Below the pieces are notes generated by a model. It saw only the letters and a program-made list of their open reading frames with translations. It was not told the DNA's origin and did not search any database. From NCBI RefSeq assembly GCF_018070045.1, contig NZ_JAGPYK010000008.1, positions 124,001 to 188,000 on the forward strand: a stretch of DNA of 64,000 nucleotides. Direction: 5' to 3'. Origin of the DNA: Micromonospora sp. U21 (GTDB lineage Bacteria; Actinomycetota; Actinomycetes; Mycobacteriales; Micromonosporaceae). Shown in pieces: positions 1 to 9,101 of the stretch; positions within the stretch are counted from its first letter, which is position 1, and each line of letters opens with the position of its first letter. The translations under genes were made by a program, and so were the position numbers.

Positions 1-1628
1 CGGGGGAGCTGCGCGAGCAGGTTCGCCGGGTGGCGGCCGGGCTGCGCCGGTTCGGCGTCACCGCCGGTGACCGGGTGGCGGCGTACGCCCCGAACATTCC
101 CGAGACGTACGTCCTGCTGCTGGCCACCGCCAGCCTGGGAGCGATCTTCTCCTCCTGCGCGCCCGAGTTCGGCACCCGTAGTGTCACCGACCGCTGGCAG
201 CAGATCGAGCCGACCGTGCTGGTCGCGGTGGACGGCTACCGGTACGGCGACAAGCCGGTGGACCGCCGCGCCGAGGTCGCCGCCATCCGGGCCGCCCTGC
301 CGTCGGTGCGGCACACCGTCAGCATCGGCTACCTGGACCCGGTGGGCGACCCTCCGGTGGGCGCGCTGGGCTGGGCCGAGCTGGCCGCGCCCACCGACGA
401 GCCGCTGGCGTTCACTCCGGTGCCGTTCGACCACCCGCTGTACGTGCTCTACTCCTCGGGCACCACCGGGCTGCCCAAGCCGATCGTGCACGGCCACGGC
501 GGCATTCTGCTGGAGCACCTGAAGATGCTCGCCCTGCACCACGACCTGGGCCCGGCCGACCGGTTCTTCTGGTTCACCACCACCGGGTGGATGATGTGGA
601 ACTTCCTGGTCTCCGGCCCGGCGGTGGGCGCGACCATCGTGCTCTTCGACGGCAACCCGGGCCACCCCGACCTGGGTGGGCTGTGGCGGTTGGCGGCGGA
701 GACCGGCACCACGTACTTCGGCACCTCGGCGCCGTTCCTGCTGGCCTGCCGCAAGGGTGGGCTGGTGCCGCGGGAGGTCGCCGACCTGTCCGCGCTGCGC
801 GGCGTCGGCTCCACCGGCGCGCCACTGCCCGCCGAGGGCTTCACCTGGGTGTACGAGACCGTCGGCGACGGCCTCCAACTCCAGTCCCTGTCCGGCGGCA
901 CCGACGTGTGCACCGGTTTCGTCGGCGGGGTGCCGCTGCTGCCGGTGCACGCTGGCGAGATCACCTGCCGGGCGTTGGGCGCCAAGGTGGAGGCTCGCTC
1001 CGCCGACGGCACCCCGGTGATCGGCGAGCTGGGTGAGCTGGTGATCACCGAGCCCATGCCGAGCATGCCGGTGGGCTTCTGGAACGACCCGGACGGCACC
1101 CGCTACCGGGAGGCCTACTTCGACATCTACCCGGGCGTCTGGCGGCACGGCGACTGGATCACCATCAACGACCGGGGCGGCTGCGTGATCACCGGACGCT
1201 CGGACGCCACTCTCAATCGCGGCGGGGTGCGACTCGGCACCGCCGAGTTCTACTCGGTGGTCGAGGGGCTGGACGAGGTGGTCGACTCAGTCGTCGTGCA
1301 CCTGGAGGACGACGAGGGCGGCGCGGGCGAGCTGCTGCTCTTCGTGGTGCTCGCCGAGGGTCTGAAGCTGGACGACCCGATGCGCGCGAAGATCTGCCGC
1401 GAGCTGCGTACGGCGCTGTCCCCCCGGCACGTGCCCGACGAGATCCACCAGGTGCGCGCGGTGCCCCGCACACTGTCGGCGAAGAAGCTGGAGGTCCCGG
1501 TCAAGAAGATTCTCACCGGCACCCCGGTCGACTCGGCGGCCGCGAAGGGCGCTCTGGCCAATCCCGAGTCCCTGACGGCCTTCGCCGCGTTCGCCCAGCG
1601 CCGAGCCACCGACAACACGCCCGCCTGA
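1..1628 (+). CDS. Acetoacetyl-CoA synthetase, 5' end outside the window
   Basis: Adenylate-forming ligase that would activate acetoacetate to acetoacetyl-CoA with ATP and CoA in the cytoplasm. The reading frame is open from base 3, so the N-terminus lies outside the window. It contains the AMP-binding P-loop motif YSSGTTGLPKPIVHGHGG (near bases 450-510), the following TTGWMMWN segment typical of acetoacetyl-CoA synthetases rather than acetyl-CoA synthetases, and the C-terminal lysine region ending in SAKKLEVPVKKIL. About 541 codons are present; the family usually has about 650, so roughly 100 residues are missing. The acetoacetate specificity is inferred from overall resemblance. No neighbour confirms the pathway, because the next gene is convergent. 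Confidence 0.85.
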   Translation, partial: GELREQVRRVAAGLRRFGVTAGDRVAAYAPNIPETYVLLLATASLGAIFSSCAPEFGTRSVTDRWQQIEPTVLVAVDGYRYGDKPVDRRAEVAAIRAALPSVRHTVSIGYLDPVGDPPVGALGWAELAAPTDEPLAFTPVPFDHPLYVLYSSGTTGLPKPIVHGHGGILLEHLKMLALHHDLGPADRFFWFTTTGWMMWNFLVSGPAVGATIVLFDGNPGHPDLGGLWRLAAETGTTYFGTSAPFLLACRKGGLVPREVADLSALRGVGSTGAPLPAEGFTWVYETVGDGLQLQSLSGGTDVCTGFVGGVPLLPVHAGEITCRALGAKVEARSADGTPVIGELGELVITEPMPSMPVGFWNDPDGTRYREAYFDIYPGVWRHGDWITINDRGGCVITGRSDATLNRGGVRLGTAEFYSVVEGLDEVVDSVVVHLEDDEGGAGELLLFVVLAEGLKLDDPMRAKICRELRTALSPRHVPDEIHQVRAVPRTLSAKKLEVPVKKILTGTPVDSAAAKGALANPESLTAFAAFAQRRATDNTPA

Positions 1629-1685
1629 CAGCCCCTGTGTGACGGCTCACTCGTTCACGTAACCCAGGCGTGGCGACCAGCCCCC

Positions 1686-1779
1686 GCCCCGCGCCCAGCC
1701 CCTGCCCCGCGCCCTGCCCCTGCCCCGCGCCCTGCCCCTGCCCCGCGCCCTGCCCCTGCCCCGCGCCCTGCCCCGCGCC
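1686..1779. repeat. Cytosine-rich tandem repeat, period about 18 bp
   Basis: About five imperfect copies of an 18-base C-rich unit (core cctgcccctgccccgcgc) follow the stop of the acetoacetyl-CoA synthetase gene, with almost no purines on the plus strand. They directly abut the hairpin at 1780-1848. No gene overlaps them with any credible coding signal. A variable-number tandem repeat is the simplest reading. Confidence 0.75.
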
Positions 1780-1848
1780 GATCATGGAGTTGTGGTGCCT
1801 GACAAAAAGGGCCCTCCCGCATCAGTTGCCCACCACGACTCCATGATC
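1780..1848. terminator. Long hairpin between convergent genes
   Basis: Two 18-base arms (1780-1797 and 1831-1848) match as an inverted repeat at 17 of 18 positions. The left arm reads gatcatggagttgtggtg and the loop is 33 bases. It sits between the convergent ends of the acetoacetyl-CoA synthetase and TIGR03089-like genes, where a bidirectional terminator is expected. The arm resembles that of the hairpin interrupted by the IS30 element at 11145-12351 (gatcatgaagttgttg), so both may belong to one dispersed repeat family. Confidence 0.6.
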
Positions 1849-1892
1849 GACGCGACCGGGGGACGGGGTCGCGGGGAGGGACCGGGGCGGGG

Positions 1893-2582
1893 TTACGGGA
1901 GCGGGTGGGTCACCTGTTCCGCGTTCAGGCGGGCGGGCAGGTCGGCGGGGGCCAGGTTGGCGCAGAGGACCACGGTGGCGGCCCGGGTCAGGGGGGCCAG
2001 CAGCCAGTCGACCGGGTCGGGGTAGCGGGCGGCGTCGATCAGGATCCGGGCACCGGGCTCGATGCCCAACGCGGCGGCACGGGCCTCGGCTTGGGCCAGC
2101 AGGTGCGCGTCGGCGGAGCCGGGGCCGGGCTGCGGGCGGAAGTGGTCGCCGTGCCGGCGTACCTCGACCACGTAGTCGGCGAACCCGGGTGGCACCTGCC
2201 GCAGCGGGGCGGCGAGCGGCGACAGCCCCAGGGCGTACCGTTCACCGGCGGACCAGGACTGCGCCTCGTCGAGGCGGTCGGCGGCGGCGAAGAGCACGTC
2301 CACGTCGCCCGGCGTGTCGATCACGCTCAGCTTGGCCGACCAGCAACCCAGCAGCACCGCCGCGGTCTGCCAGTGCGGCGGCAGGAGCACGCCGGCCGGA
2401 TCGCCCGGTGCGAGGGCGACCTCGTCGACGAGGAGGTTGGCGGTCTTCGCCACCCAGTTCGCCAGTGTGGCGCCGGAGAGTTCGGTGCGGTCGCCGCTGG
2501 CGTCGTCGTACCAGGTCAGCAACGGTCGGGTCGGGTCGGTCGCGATCGCGTCGGCGAACACCCGGGCAATGTTGTCGGCCAT
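1893..2582 (-). CDS. TIGR03089-family protein, truncated AMP-binding-like
   Basis: A 229-residue protein starting MADNIARVFADAIATDP. The first 100 residues read like the N-terminal part of an adenylate-forming enzyme (LSGATLANWVAKTANLLVDE, then PGDPAGVLLPPHWQTAAVLLGCWSAKL). The ATP-binding SGTTG motif and the C-terminal lid domain are absent. Length and layout fit the actinobacterial family TIGR03089, whose function is unknown. The frame stays open far upstream, but the start at 2582 is chosen because the recognisable family N-terminus begins there and it leaves room for a divergent promoter before the glycosyltransferase. Enzyme activity is unlikely given the missing catalytic regions. Confidence 0.75.
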   Translation of the reverse strand: MADNIARVFADAIATDPTRPLLTWYDDASGDRTELSGATLANWVAKTANLLVDEVALAPGDPAGVLLPPHWQTAAVLLGCWSAKLSVIDTPGDVDVLFAAADRLDEAQSWSAGERYALGLSPLAAPLRQVPPGFADYVVEVRRHGDHFRPQPGPGSADAHLLAQAEARAAALGIEPGARILIDAARYPDPVDWLLAPLTRAATVVLCANLAPADLPARLNAEQVTHPLP

Positions 2583-2735
2583 CGGCGCGAACGATACGCC
2601 CCTGAGGGCCGTACTCGAAGACGATGACAAGTCGGCGTACCGTCGGGTCGCAGTCAGCGTCGGCCCCGTGCTCCGGCGTAGGCTTGGCCCCGGAGTGTTG
2701 TTCCCCACAGACCCGCCAGTACAAGGAGTCGCCCC

Positions 2736-3881
2736 GTGACCGCCGGTCGCCCGCCCCGCGTGCTCATCGACGCCACGAGTGTCCCCGCCGACCGTGGTGG
2801 TGTCGGTCGATACGTCGATGGTCTGCTCGGTGCCCTCGGCAAGGTGTGTGGGTCGGGGGTGGAGCTGGCGGTGGTCAGCCTCCGCACCGACCTCGAGCGG
2901 TACACCCGGATGCTGCCCGGCGCGGAGATCGTCCCCGCCCCGGCCGCCGTGGCGCACCGCCCGGCGCGGCTCGCCTGGGAGCAGACCGGCCTGCCGCTGC
3001 TCGCGCAGCAGGTGGGCGCGCACGTCCTGCACTCGCCCTTCTACACCTGCCCGCTGCGGGCCGGGTGTCCGGTTACGGTCACCGTGCACGACGCGACGTT
3101 CTTCACCGAGCCGGAGCACTACGACAAGTCCCGCCGGACCTTCTTCCGCAGCGCCATCAAGACGTCGTTGCGCCGGGCGGACCGGGTGATCGTGCCCAGC
3201 AAGGCCACCCGGGACGAGCTGATCCGGCTGCTCGACGCCGACCCGACCCGGATCGACGTGGCCTACCACGGGGTGGACCACGCCGCCTTCCACGCGCCGA
3301 GCGAGGAGGAGAAGGCCCGGGTGCGTGCCCGGCTGGGGTTGGGCAACAGCAGCTACGTCGCCTTCCTCGGCGCCAAGGAGCCGCGCAAGAACGTGCCCAA
3401 CCTGATCCGCGGTTGGGCCCAGGCGGTGGCCGACCGGGTCGACCCGCCGGCCCTGGTGATTGCCGGCGGGCAGGGGCACGACGACGACATCGACCGGGCG
3501 GTGGCCGAGGTCCCGTCCCATCTGCGGCTGCTGCGCCCCGGCTACCTGCGCTACGGCGACCTGCCCGGGTTTCTCGGCGGCGCACTGGTCGCGGCCTACC
3601 CCTCCTACGGCGAGGGGTTCGGGCTACCGATCCTGGAGGCGATGGCCTGCGCCGCCCCGGTGCTGACCACGCCCCGGCTCTCGCTGCCCGAGGTGGGTGG
3701 CGACGCCGTCGCCTACACCTCGGAGGATCCAGAGCAGATCGGCATCGACCTGGCCGCCCTGCTGGATGACGAGCAGCGCCGGTTGTCGCTGGCGAAGGCC
3801 GGTTTCGACCGGGCCAAGGAGTTCACCTGGGAGTCCAGCGCCGAGGTGCACATCGCCGCATGGAGTCGCGCCCGCTCGTGA
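2736..3881 (+). CDS. Glycosyltransferase, GT4 family
   Basis: A 381-residue retaining glycosyltransferase with GT-B fold, probably transferring a nucleotide-activated sugar (mannose is plausible from context) in envelope or glycolipid assembly. The N-terminal domain has the glycine-rich loop DRGGVGRYVDGLL, and the C-terminal domain has FLGAKEPRKN and the EX7E signature EGFGLPILEAMAC that binds the donor. It uses a GTG start preceded by an aaggag ribosome-binding site about 9 bases upstream. The next gene, manC, makes GDP-mannose and begins 62 bases downstream, which supports GDP-mannose as donor. The acceptor cannot be read from sequence. Confidence 0.85.
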   Translation: MTAGRPPRVLIDATSVPADRGGVGRYVDGLLGALGKVCGSGVELAVVSLRTDLERYTRMLPGAEIVPAPAAVAHRPARLAWEQTGLPLLAQQVGAHVLHSPFYTCPLRAGCPVTVTVHDATFFTEPEHYDKSRRTFFRSAIKTSLRRADRVIVPSKATRDELIRLLDADPTRIDVAYHGVDHAAFHAPSEEEKARVRARLGLGNSSYVAFLGAKEPRKNVPNLIRGWAQAVADRVDPPALVIAGGQGHDDDIDRAVAEVPSHLRLLRPGYLRYGDLPGFLGGALVAAYPSYGEGFGLPILEAMACAAPVLTTPRLSLPEVGGDAVAYTSEDPEQIGIDLAALLDDEQRRLSLAKAGFDRAKEFTWESSAEVHIAAWSRARS

Positions 3882-3943
3882 CCGTCCGGGCTCCGGATGG
3901 CGAGCCGTCCACCCGGCCGGGGTCCGTCGGGCATGATGTGCGG

Positions 3944-5035
3944 ATGCTCTATGCGGTCATCCCGGCAGGTGGCAGCGGCACGAGGTTGTGGCCGTTGTCC
4001 CGAGCCGGTCACCCCAAGTTCCTCCATCCGCTGACCGGCTCCAACGCGTCGCTCCTCCAGGCGACCGTGGCGCGGCTCGCGCCGCTGACCACACCGGACC
4101 GCATCCTCGTGGTCACCGGAGCCGCGCACGTCGCGGCGGTGGCCCGGCAGCTGACCGGGTTGCCCGAGGAGAACATCCTGGTCGAGCCCTCGCCCCGGGA
4201 CTCCTGCGCGGCGATCGCGCTGGCCGCCGCGGTGATCGCGCTGCGCGATCCGGACGCGGTGATGGGCAGCTTCGCGGCCGACCACCTGATCGGCGACCCG
4301 GAGAGCTGGGTGCGGACGGTCCGCGAGGCGGTCCACGGCGCGGAGCAGGGCATGCTGATGACGGTCGGGATCACCCCGACCCGGCCGGAGACCGGCTACG
4401 GCTACCTGGAGACCGGCGATCCGACCGAGGACACTCCATGGCGTCCGGTGGCCGAGTTCAAGGAGAAGCCGGCCGCCGAGGTCGCCGAGGCGTACGTCCG
4501 TTCGGGCCGGCACCTGTGGAACGCGAGCATGTTCGTCTGGCGGGTGGACGTGTTCCTCGCCGAACTGCTCCGCCAGCAGCCGGCCCTGCACGCCGGGGTC
4601 ACCGCGATCGCCGCCGCCTGGGGCACGCCGGAGCAGGACGACGTGTTCGGTACGGTCTGGCCGACCCTGCCGAAGATCTCCGTCGACTACGCGGTGATGG
4701 AGGGCGCGGCGACCACGGGGCGGGTGGCCACCGTGCCAGGCGACTTCGGCTGGAACGATGTCGGCGACTTCCACACCCTCGGCGAGGTGCTGCCGGCCGA
4801 CGCGTCGGGCAACGTCGTGCTCGGCACCGACGCCAAGCCGGGTGTGCTGCTGCGGGACAGCTCCAATCTGGTGGTGGTGCCGCAGTCCGGCCGGTTGGTG
4901 GCCGCCCTCGGGGTGCGCGACCTGATCGTGGTGGACACCCCGGACGCTGTGCTGGTCTGCCCGCGCGACCGGGCCCAGGACGTCAAGGCCCTGGTAGACG
5001 AGCTCAAGGAGCGAGGCGAAGAGGGCTACGTCTGA
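3944..5035 (+). CDS. manC: Mannose-1-phosphate guanylyltransferase
   Basis: Makes GDP-mannose from mannose 1-phosphate and GTP. About 363 residues, starting MLYAVIPAGGSGTRLWPLSR, which is the nucleotide-binding signature of sugar-nucleotide pyrophosphorylases. The second signature FKEKPAAEVAEAY and the GDFGWNDVGD segment are typical of the mannose-specific group. An earlier in-frame start at 3860 would overlap the glycosyltransferase and add 28 residues unlike the family, so 3944 is preferred. The enzyme links to manB (53289) and manA (57193) in the same window, completing fructose-6-phosphate to GDP-mannose. Its 3' end overlaps the convergent NUDIX gene by about 30 bases. Confidence 0.93.
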   Translation: MLYAVIPAGGSGTRLWPLSRAGHPKFLHPLTGSNASLLQATVARLAPLTTPDRILVVTGAAHVAAVARQLTGLPEENILVEPSPRDSCAAIALAAAVIALRDPDAVMGSFAADHLIGDPESWVRTVREAVHGAEQGMLMTVGITPTRPETGYGYLETGDPTEDTPWRPVAEFKEKPAAEVAEAYVRSGRHLWNASMFVWRVDVFLAELLRQQPALHAGVTAIAAAWGTPEQDDVFGTVWPTLPKISVDYAVMEGAATTGRVATVPGDFGWNDVGDFHTLGEVLPADASGNVVLGTDAKPGVLLRDSSNLVVVPQSGRLVAALGVRDLIVVDTPDAVLVCPRDRAQDVKALVDELKERGEEGYV

Positions 5036-5621
5036 GGGCCGCGAGGGCCGGCGCGACCAGTTGCACGGTCCCGCCGGCCAGTGGCTCGGGGAGTCGGTCC
5101 GGCGGGAACCACCCCAGTGCCTCGGCCTCGTCGCTGACCTGCTCCACCGCGCCGGGCGGGGCGAGGACGGCGAACCGGACGTCGTGGTGCAGGGAGCCGC
5201 CCTGACAGCTCACCGGGTGGATGTCCACGTCGATCGGCACCGGGTCGATGCGCAGGCCGGCGATCCCGGACTCCTCGGTGGCCTCGCGCAGCGCGGCGCC
5301 GGCCAGGGTCCGGTCGGTCGGCTCACAGTGCCCGCCGAGCTGCACCCAGCGCCCGAACTTGCCGTGCAGGCAGAGCAGCACCCGAGAGCCGGTGGCGTCC
5401 AGCACCAGCGCGCTGGCGGTGATGTGCCCGGGGCGGTGCGGCCGACTCATCGTGACGGGCCCGGCGTCGAGCAGCGTGCGGGTCCGGTCCCGGGCGGCGG
5501 CAGCGGCCGGGCTGGTGGGCCGCCAGCCGGCGAGCAGCGCGGAGGCGTCGGCGTGCAGCGCCGCGTACGTCTCGGGGTCGGTCGGGTGGGCGGCGGGTCC
5601 GGTGAGCGCGGTGTCGGGCAC
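5004..5621 (-). CDS. NUDIX hydrolase
   Basis: A 205-residue cytosolic NUDIX protein. The variant Nudix box GGHCEPTDR...REATEESGI lies near residues 97-121 and provides the REXXEE metal-binding helix. The GGHxEPxD form is one residue longer than the canonical spacing but common in a NUDIX subgroup of unknown substrate. Its 3' end overlaps the end of manC, and its start is 39 bases from the divergent gene at 5661. The substrate cannot be assigned; nucleotide or coenzyme pyrophosphate hydrolysis is the family expectation. Confidence 0.85.
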   Translation of the reverse strand: MPDTALTGPAAHPTDPETYAALHADASALLAGWRPTSPAAAAARDRTRTLLDAGPVTMSRPHRPGHITASALVLDATGSRVLLCLHGKFGRWVQLGGHCEPTDRTLAGAALREATEESGIAGLRIDPVPIDVDIHPVSCQGGSLHHDVRFAVLAPPGAVEQVSDEAEALGWFPPDRLPEPLAGGTVQLVAPALAALRRSPLRLAP

Positions 5622-5660
5622 GCCGCCACTCTACGAGCGCCCGCTCCGTACGCTGGCGCG

Positions 5661-6719
5661 ATGACCCTGCGAGTCCTCGAGTTCGTGGTGGCCGGCAACG
5701 AGGCCAGTGATCTGCTGCCGGTGCGGTCGGCGGCGTTGCTGCGTGCGCACGGCGCCCGGCGGGGTTTCTGGACCGTGTTGGACGAGGGGCCGGTGGAGCG
5801 CTGTCTGGCCCTGCTGCTGGAGTTGGACGACGGCGAGTGGACGGCTCGGCACGTCGCGGCGGACGCCGGCGTGGAGAACGGCCGGACCGAGGATGGTGAG
5901 GCGCTCGCCCACCACGACGGCTGGGTGTACGTCCTCGGCTCCCACTTCGGCTCCAAGGCCGGTCCGTTGCGGCCCCGGCGCGCCTTCGTGGCCCGGTTCA
6001 GGGAGGACGACGCGGCGTCCGGACCGGTGCCGGTGCATGTGGTGCGCAACCGGTTCCGGTTGCACCGGGCGGTGAACGACGCGCTGGTCGCGGCGCCGCT
6101 GACCCCGTTGCCGCCGGGGGAGCGGGTGCGGGCCCGGTTCATCGTGGAGACCCTGGCGCGGGGGACCGCCCGCGAGAAGAGCTGGGTGAGCCGGCTGGCC
6201 CCGGACGACCTGCCGCTGAACGTGGAGGCGGCGGCCTTCACTCCGGCCGGCACGGTGCTGCTGGGGCTGCGCTTCCCGGTCACCATGGCCGGGGAGCCGA
6301 TCCTGGTCGAGGTGGCCGGTGTGCCGGGCATGTTCGCGGCGGAGCCGGCCTGGCCCCGGGCGGTGGGGACGTACGCGGTGACCGGGGTGACGCCGCCGGG
6401 CGCGCTGACCGGGTTTCGGGCGATCGCCCCGACCTCCGATGGCGGGTACGCCGCCGTGATCGGCTCGATCGACGCGCTGGGCAAGGGCTCGGTGCTGCTC
6501 GACGACCATCCGGGTGGGGGTGACGTGGCCTCCCGGCACGTCCGCTTCCGGTTGCCCGCCGGCGACTCGCGCGTCGCGGCCCCGGACCGGCACCTGCTCG
6601 CCGGGGAGCTGGTGGCGGACCTAGCGCCGTTGCACCACGTCGAGGGGCTGGCCGAGCTGGATGGGCGGTCGTTCTACGTCACCGACGAGGATCACCGGGT
6701 CGCGCTCTGGGTCGGCTGA
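5661..6719 (+). CDS. Uncharacterised protein, probable beta-propeller-like
   Basis: A 352-residue protein beginning MTLRVLEFVVAGNEASDLLPVRSA. I do not recognise a named family with certainty. The sequence alternates short beta-rich stretches (GWVYVLGSHFGSKAGPLRPRRAFVARF, GGYAAVIGSIDALGKGSVLLDD, RSFYVTDEDHRVALWVG) with charged loops. That pattern recalls DUF3616-type or other propeller-like proteins. No signal peptide or membrane segment is seen, so a cytosolic location is likely. ATG 5661 is chosen because the frame upstream of it is antisense to the NUDIX gene. Confidence 0.6.
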   Translation: MTLRVLEFVVAGNEASDLLPVRSAALLRAHGARRGFWTVLDEGPVERCLALLLELDDGEWTARHVAADAGVENGRTEDGEALAHHDGWVYVLGSHFGSKAGPLRPRRAFVARFREDDAASGPVPVHVVRNRFRLHRAVNDALVAAPLTPLPPGERVRARFIVETLARGTAREKSWVSRLAPDDLPLNVEAAAFTPAGTVLLGLRFPVTMAGEPILVEVAGVPGMFAAEPAWPRAVGTYAVTGVTPPGALTGFRAIAPTSDGGYAAVIGSIDALGKGSVLLDDHPGGGDVASRHVRFRLPAGDSRVAAPDRHLLAGELVADLAPLHHVEGLAELDGRSFYVTDEDHRVALWVG

Positions 6720-7009
6720 GCCGGGAAACATGTGCTGCGACGATGGGGCGACCGGACGGCACCTCTGCGGAGCAAGGGCCGCAGACCCTCGTGGTGCCGC
6801 CCGATCACCGGTCCTCCCCCGGTCCCGGTGCCCGGCGCCGTGCGCGTACGTGGCGCGTGGTTGCCGTGCTCGGGCACTGGAAGCATGCCGAACCGGCCCG
6901 GGAGGCGTCGAGGTTTTTCAGTTCAGGCTTAAAGATGGAGATAAGTGCCGGCCAGGTAGAGTCGAACAGCCACGCGGTATCCCCCTGCCCGGCGGCTCAG
7001 GAGCGCTGC

Positions 7010-7996
7010 ATGCTGAAGATCCACTTTTCTGGCGAGGACATCCTCCGGACCCGGGTGGCGCCGGCGGCGGACCCGGTCTGGGAGTTGGTCCTCAGCCTGC
7101 ACCTGTTGCAGGGCCGCGGCCGTGACGCGCTGACGGACAATTGGCGGCGCGCAGTGTCCCGAGGGCTGCGCCAGGACGCCGCCTCCGACCAGCTCCGACT
7201 GCTCTTCGCGCTGAGCCCGCCGCGCGGCTACTTCCCCGACTTCCTCACCCCGTATGCCAGCCTCGACGGCTTCGAGGCCGGGCTGGACGCGGTCCGCAGC
7301 ACCCCGACCGAGCGGCTGCACCGCGACCTGAGCGTGCTGGCCACCGAGAACCCGTTGCCGTCCTCGGCCGGCGCGCTGGCCCGGGGCGAGGCGGTGGCGC
7401 TGCGCCACCTTGTCGAGTCGATGGAGCAGTACCGGTCGCTGGCGATCAGCCCGTACTGGAGCCGCATCCAGTCCGCGGTGGCGGCGGACCGGTCCCGTCG
7501 GGCCCGGGCCCTGCTCGACGGCGGCATGGAGGGCCTGCTCACCAGCCTCCGGCCGGCGATGCGCTGGGAGAACGGAGTGCTCGAGGTCCGCGACTATCCA
7601 CACAGCCGGGAGCTGCACCTGGACGGCCGCGGTCTGCTGCTCGTGCCGTCGTTCTTCTGCGCCGCGACCCCGGTCGCCCTGCTCGACCCGGCGCTGCCGC
7701 CGGTGCTCGTCTACCCGGTGGACCGGCTGGGCGGGCTGGCGGCGGCCGACGGGGCCGGCCCGGCCGGCCGCGACTCGCTCGCCGCGCTGCTGGGTCGGAC
7801 CAGGGCGGCGGTGCTGCAGGCCAGCGACGACGGCTGCACCACCGGCGAGGTTGCCCGCCGGCTCAACATCTCACCGGCGGCGGCCAGTCAGCACGCGACC
7901 GTGTTGCGCAACGCCGGCCTGCTGGTCAGCCACCGGGACCGCAACACCGTGCTGCACACGTTGACCCCGCTCGGCCGGGCCATGCTGGACGCCTGA
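7010..7996 (+). CDS. ArsR-type winged-helix transcriptional regulator
   Basis: A 328-residue regulator. Residues 1-240 form an actinobacterial N-terminal region of unknown ligand (MLKIHFSGEDILRTRVAPAADPVWELVLSLHLLQG...). The C-terminal 70 residues are a winged helix-turn-helix with recognition segment TTGEVARRLNISPAAASQHATVLRNAGLL, typical of ArsR-like regulators. No metal-binding cysteine pair is visible in the recognition helix, so metal sensing is unlikely. The start at 7010 follows an aggagc ribosome-binding site. The gene stands alone: the cofE gene downstream is convergent and no obvious operator was found upstream. Confidence 0.85.
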   Translation: MLKIHFSGEDILRTRVAPAADPVWELVLSLHLLQGRGRDALTDNWRRAVSRGLRQDAASDQLRLLFALSPPRGYFPDFLTPYASLDGFEAGLDAVRSTPTERLHRDLSVLATENPLPSSAGALARGEAVALRHLVESMEQYRSLAISPYWSRIQSAVAADRSRRARALLDGGMEGLLTSLRPAMRWENGVLEVRDYPHSRELHLDGRGLLLVPSFFCAATPVALLDPALPPVLVYPVDRLGGLAAADGAGPAGRDSLAALLGRTRAAVLQASDDGCTTGEVARRLNISPAAASQHATVLRNAGLLVSHRDRNTVLHTLTPLGRAMLDA

Positions 7997-8012
7997 CCCG
8001 GCCGGCTGTCCG

Positions 8013-9101
8013 TCACAGGGCGAGCGTGGCGCTGGCCGGGCTGCCGGCGGGCGGGGGCAGCAGGCTCGACCCGACGCCCTCCGCGGCCAGGGCGACGCGC
8101 AGCCGGTGCAGGTCGGCGCCGAAGCGGACCAGGACCATCGGGTCCACCGGGGCCGGTGGCGAGCCGAGCACCAGGGCGGTGGCGCCGTCCGGCCAGCCGG
8201 GCACCTTGGCGATCAGGCCGGAGCGTACGTCCGCCTCGTCGACCAGGGTGAAGACCGTGCCGGGAGCGACCAGCCCGGCGACCGCGTCGATCGCGCGTCG
8301 CGCGGCGGCCGGGTCGGCCGGCGTGGAGCCGGGAGCGTCGGTCAGGGTGGCGGCGGCGGCCAGCCCGGCCGCCCGAGCCTCGGCGGTCCCGAGCGAGAAG
8401 AGGTCCTGCGCGGCATCGCGCACCAGTGCCTGCGCTCCACCGGAGTCGTCCGCGCGGGTGGCGGAGAGGTAGCCCCGCACCACCGCCACCGGGACCTGGT
8501 CGCACTTGCCCTTGATCAGCTCGCCGGCGCCCGCCAGTTCGTCCACCACGGCCATCTGGGTCAGCTGGAGCTCGTTGCCGTACGGGTCCACCTCGCCACG
8601 GTGGTCGCGGATGGCCGGCATCCCGGCCACCCCGAGCGCCACATCGGTCAGCCCGTTGCGCCAGGGCCGGCCCATGGTGTCGCTGATGATCACGGCGACG
8701 TCCAGGTCGTAGCGCTCCCGCAGCGCGGCGCGCAGCGCCCGGGCGGAGGCGTCCGGATCCGCCGGCAGCAGCACCAGCCGGGTCTTGTCCACGTTCGACG
8801 CGTCGATGCCGGCGGACGCCATCACGAAGCCGTGGTGCGTCTGCACGATCCGGGTCGGCCCCCGGCTGGCCACCACCCGGGCGGTCTCCCCGGCCAGCAC
8901 CTCGTCGCGCGCGGCGAGCCGCTCGGGCCCGTCCGCCGGGACGTCGACCACCCGCCCCTCCGCCTTGGAGACGATCTTGCTGGTGACGACCAGCACGTCG
9001 CTGTCGCGCAGCCAGGGCGCGGCCGTGGCGATCAGTGCCGCCAGGTCGTCGCCCTCGGTCACGTGGCCGATGCCCAGCACCGGCAGGATCTCCAGCCTCA
9101 C
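8013..9101 (-). CDS. fbiB: Coenzyme F420-0:L-glutamate ligase with short C-terminal extension
   Basis: Adds glutamate residues to F420-0 (GTP-dependent) in the cytosol. Residues 1-240 are the CofE core: VTSKIVSKAEGR, GFVMASAGIDASN and IISDTMGRPWRNG, with GKCDQVPVAVVRG near its end. Mycobacterial FbiB is about 448 residues because it carries a full nitroreductase-like domain. Here only about 120 residues follow the core, ending in a segment (PVDPMVLVRFGADLHRLRVAL) that looks like the tail of such a domain. The GTG start overlaps the fbiA stop in a GTGA junction, indicating translational coupling. The symbol is used for the CofE function; cofE would be equally fair. Confidence 0.9.
   Translation of the reverse strand: MRLEILPVLGIGHVTEGDDLAALIATAAPWLRDSDVLVVTSKIVSKAEGRVVDVPADGPERLAARDEVLAGETARVVASRGPTRIVQTHHGFVMASAGIDASNVDKTRLVLLPADPDASARALRAALRERYDLDVAVIISDTMGRPWRNGLTDVALGVAGMPAIRDHRGEVDPYGNELQLTQMAVVDELAGAGELIKGKCDQVPVAVVRGYLSATRADDSGGAQALVRDAAQDLFSLGTAEARAAGLAAAATLTDAPGSTPADPAAARRAIDAVAGLVAPGTVFTLVDEADVRSGLIAKVPGWPDGATALVLGSPPAPVDPMVLVRFGADLHRLRVALAAEGVGSSLLPPPAGSPASATLAL

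Noticed and set aside
2583..3521. Upstream extension of the TIGR03089-like frame
   Set aside because: It is antisense to the glycosyltransferase and shows no family similarity before MADNIARVF.
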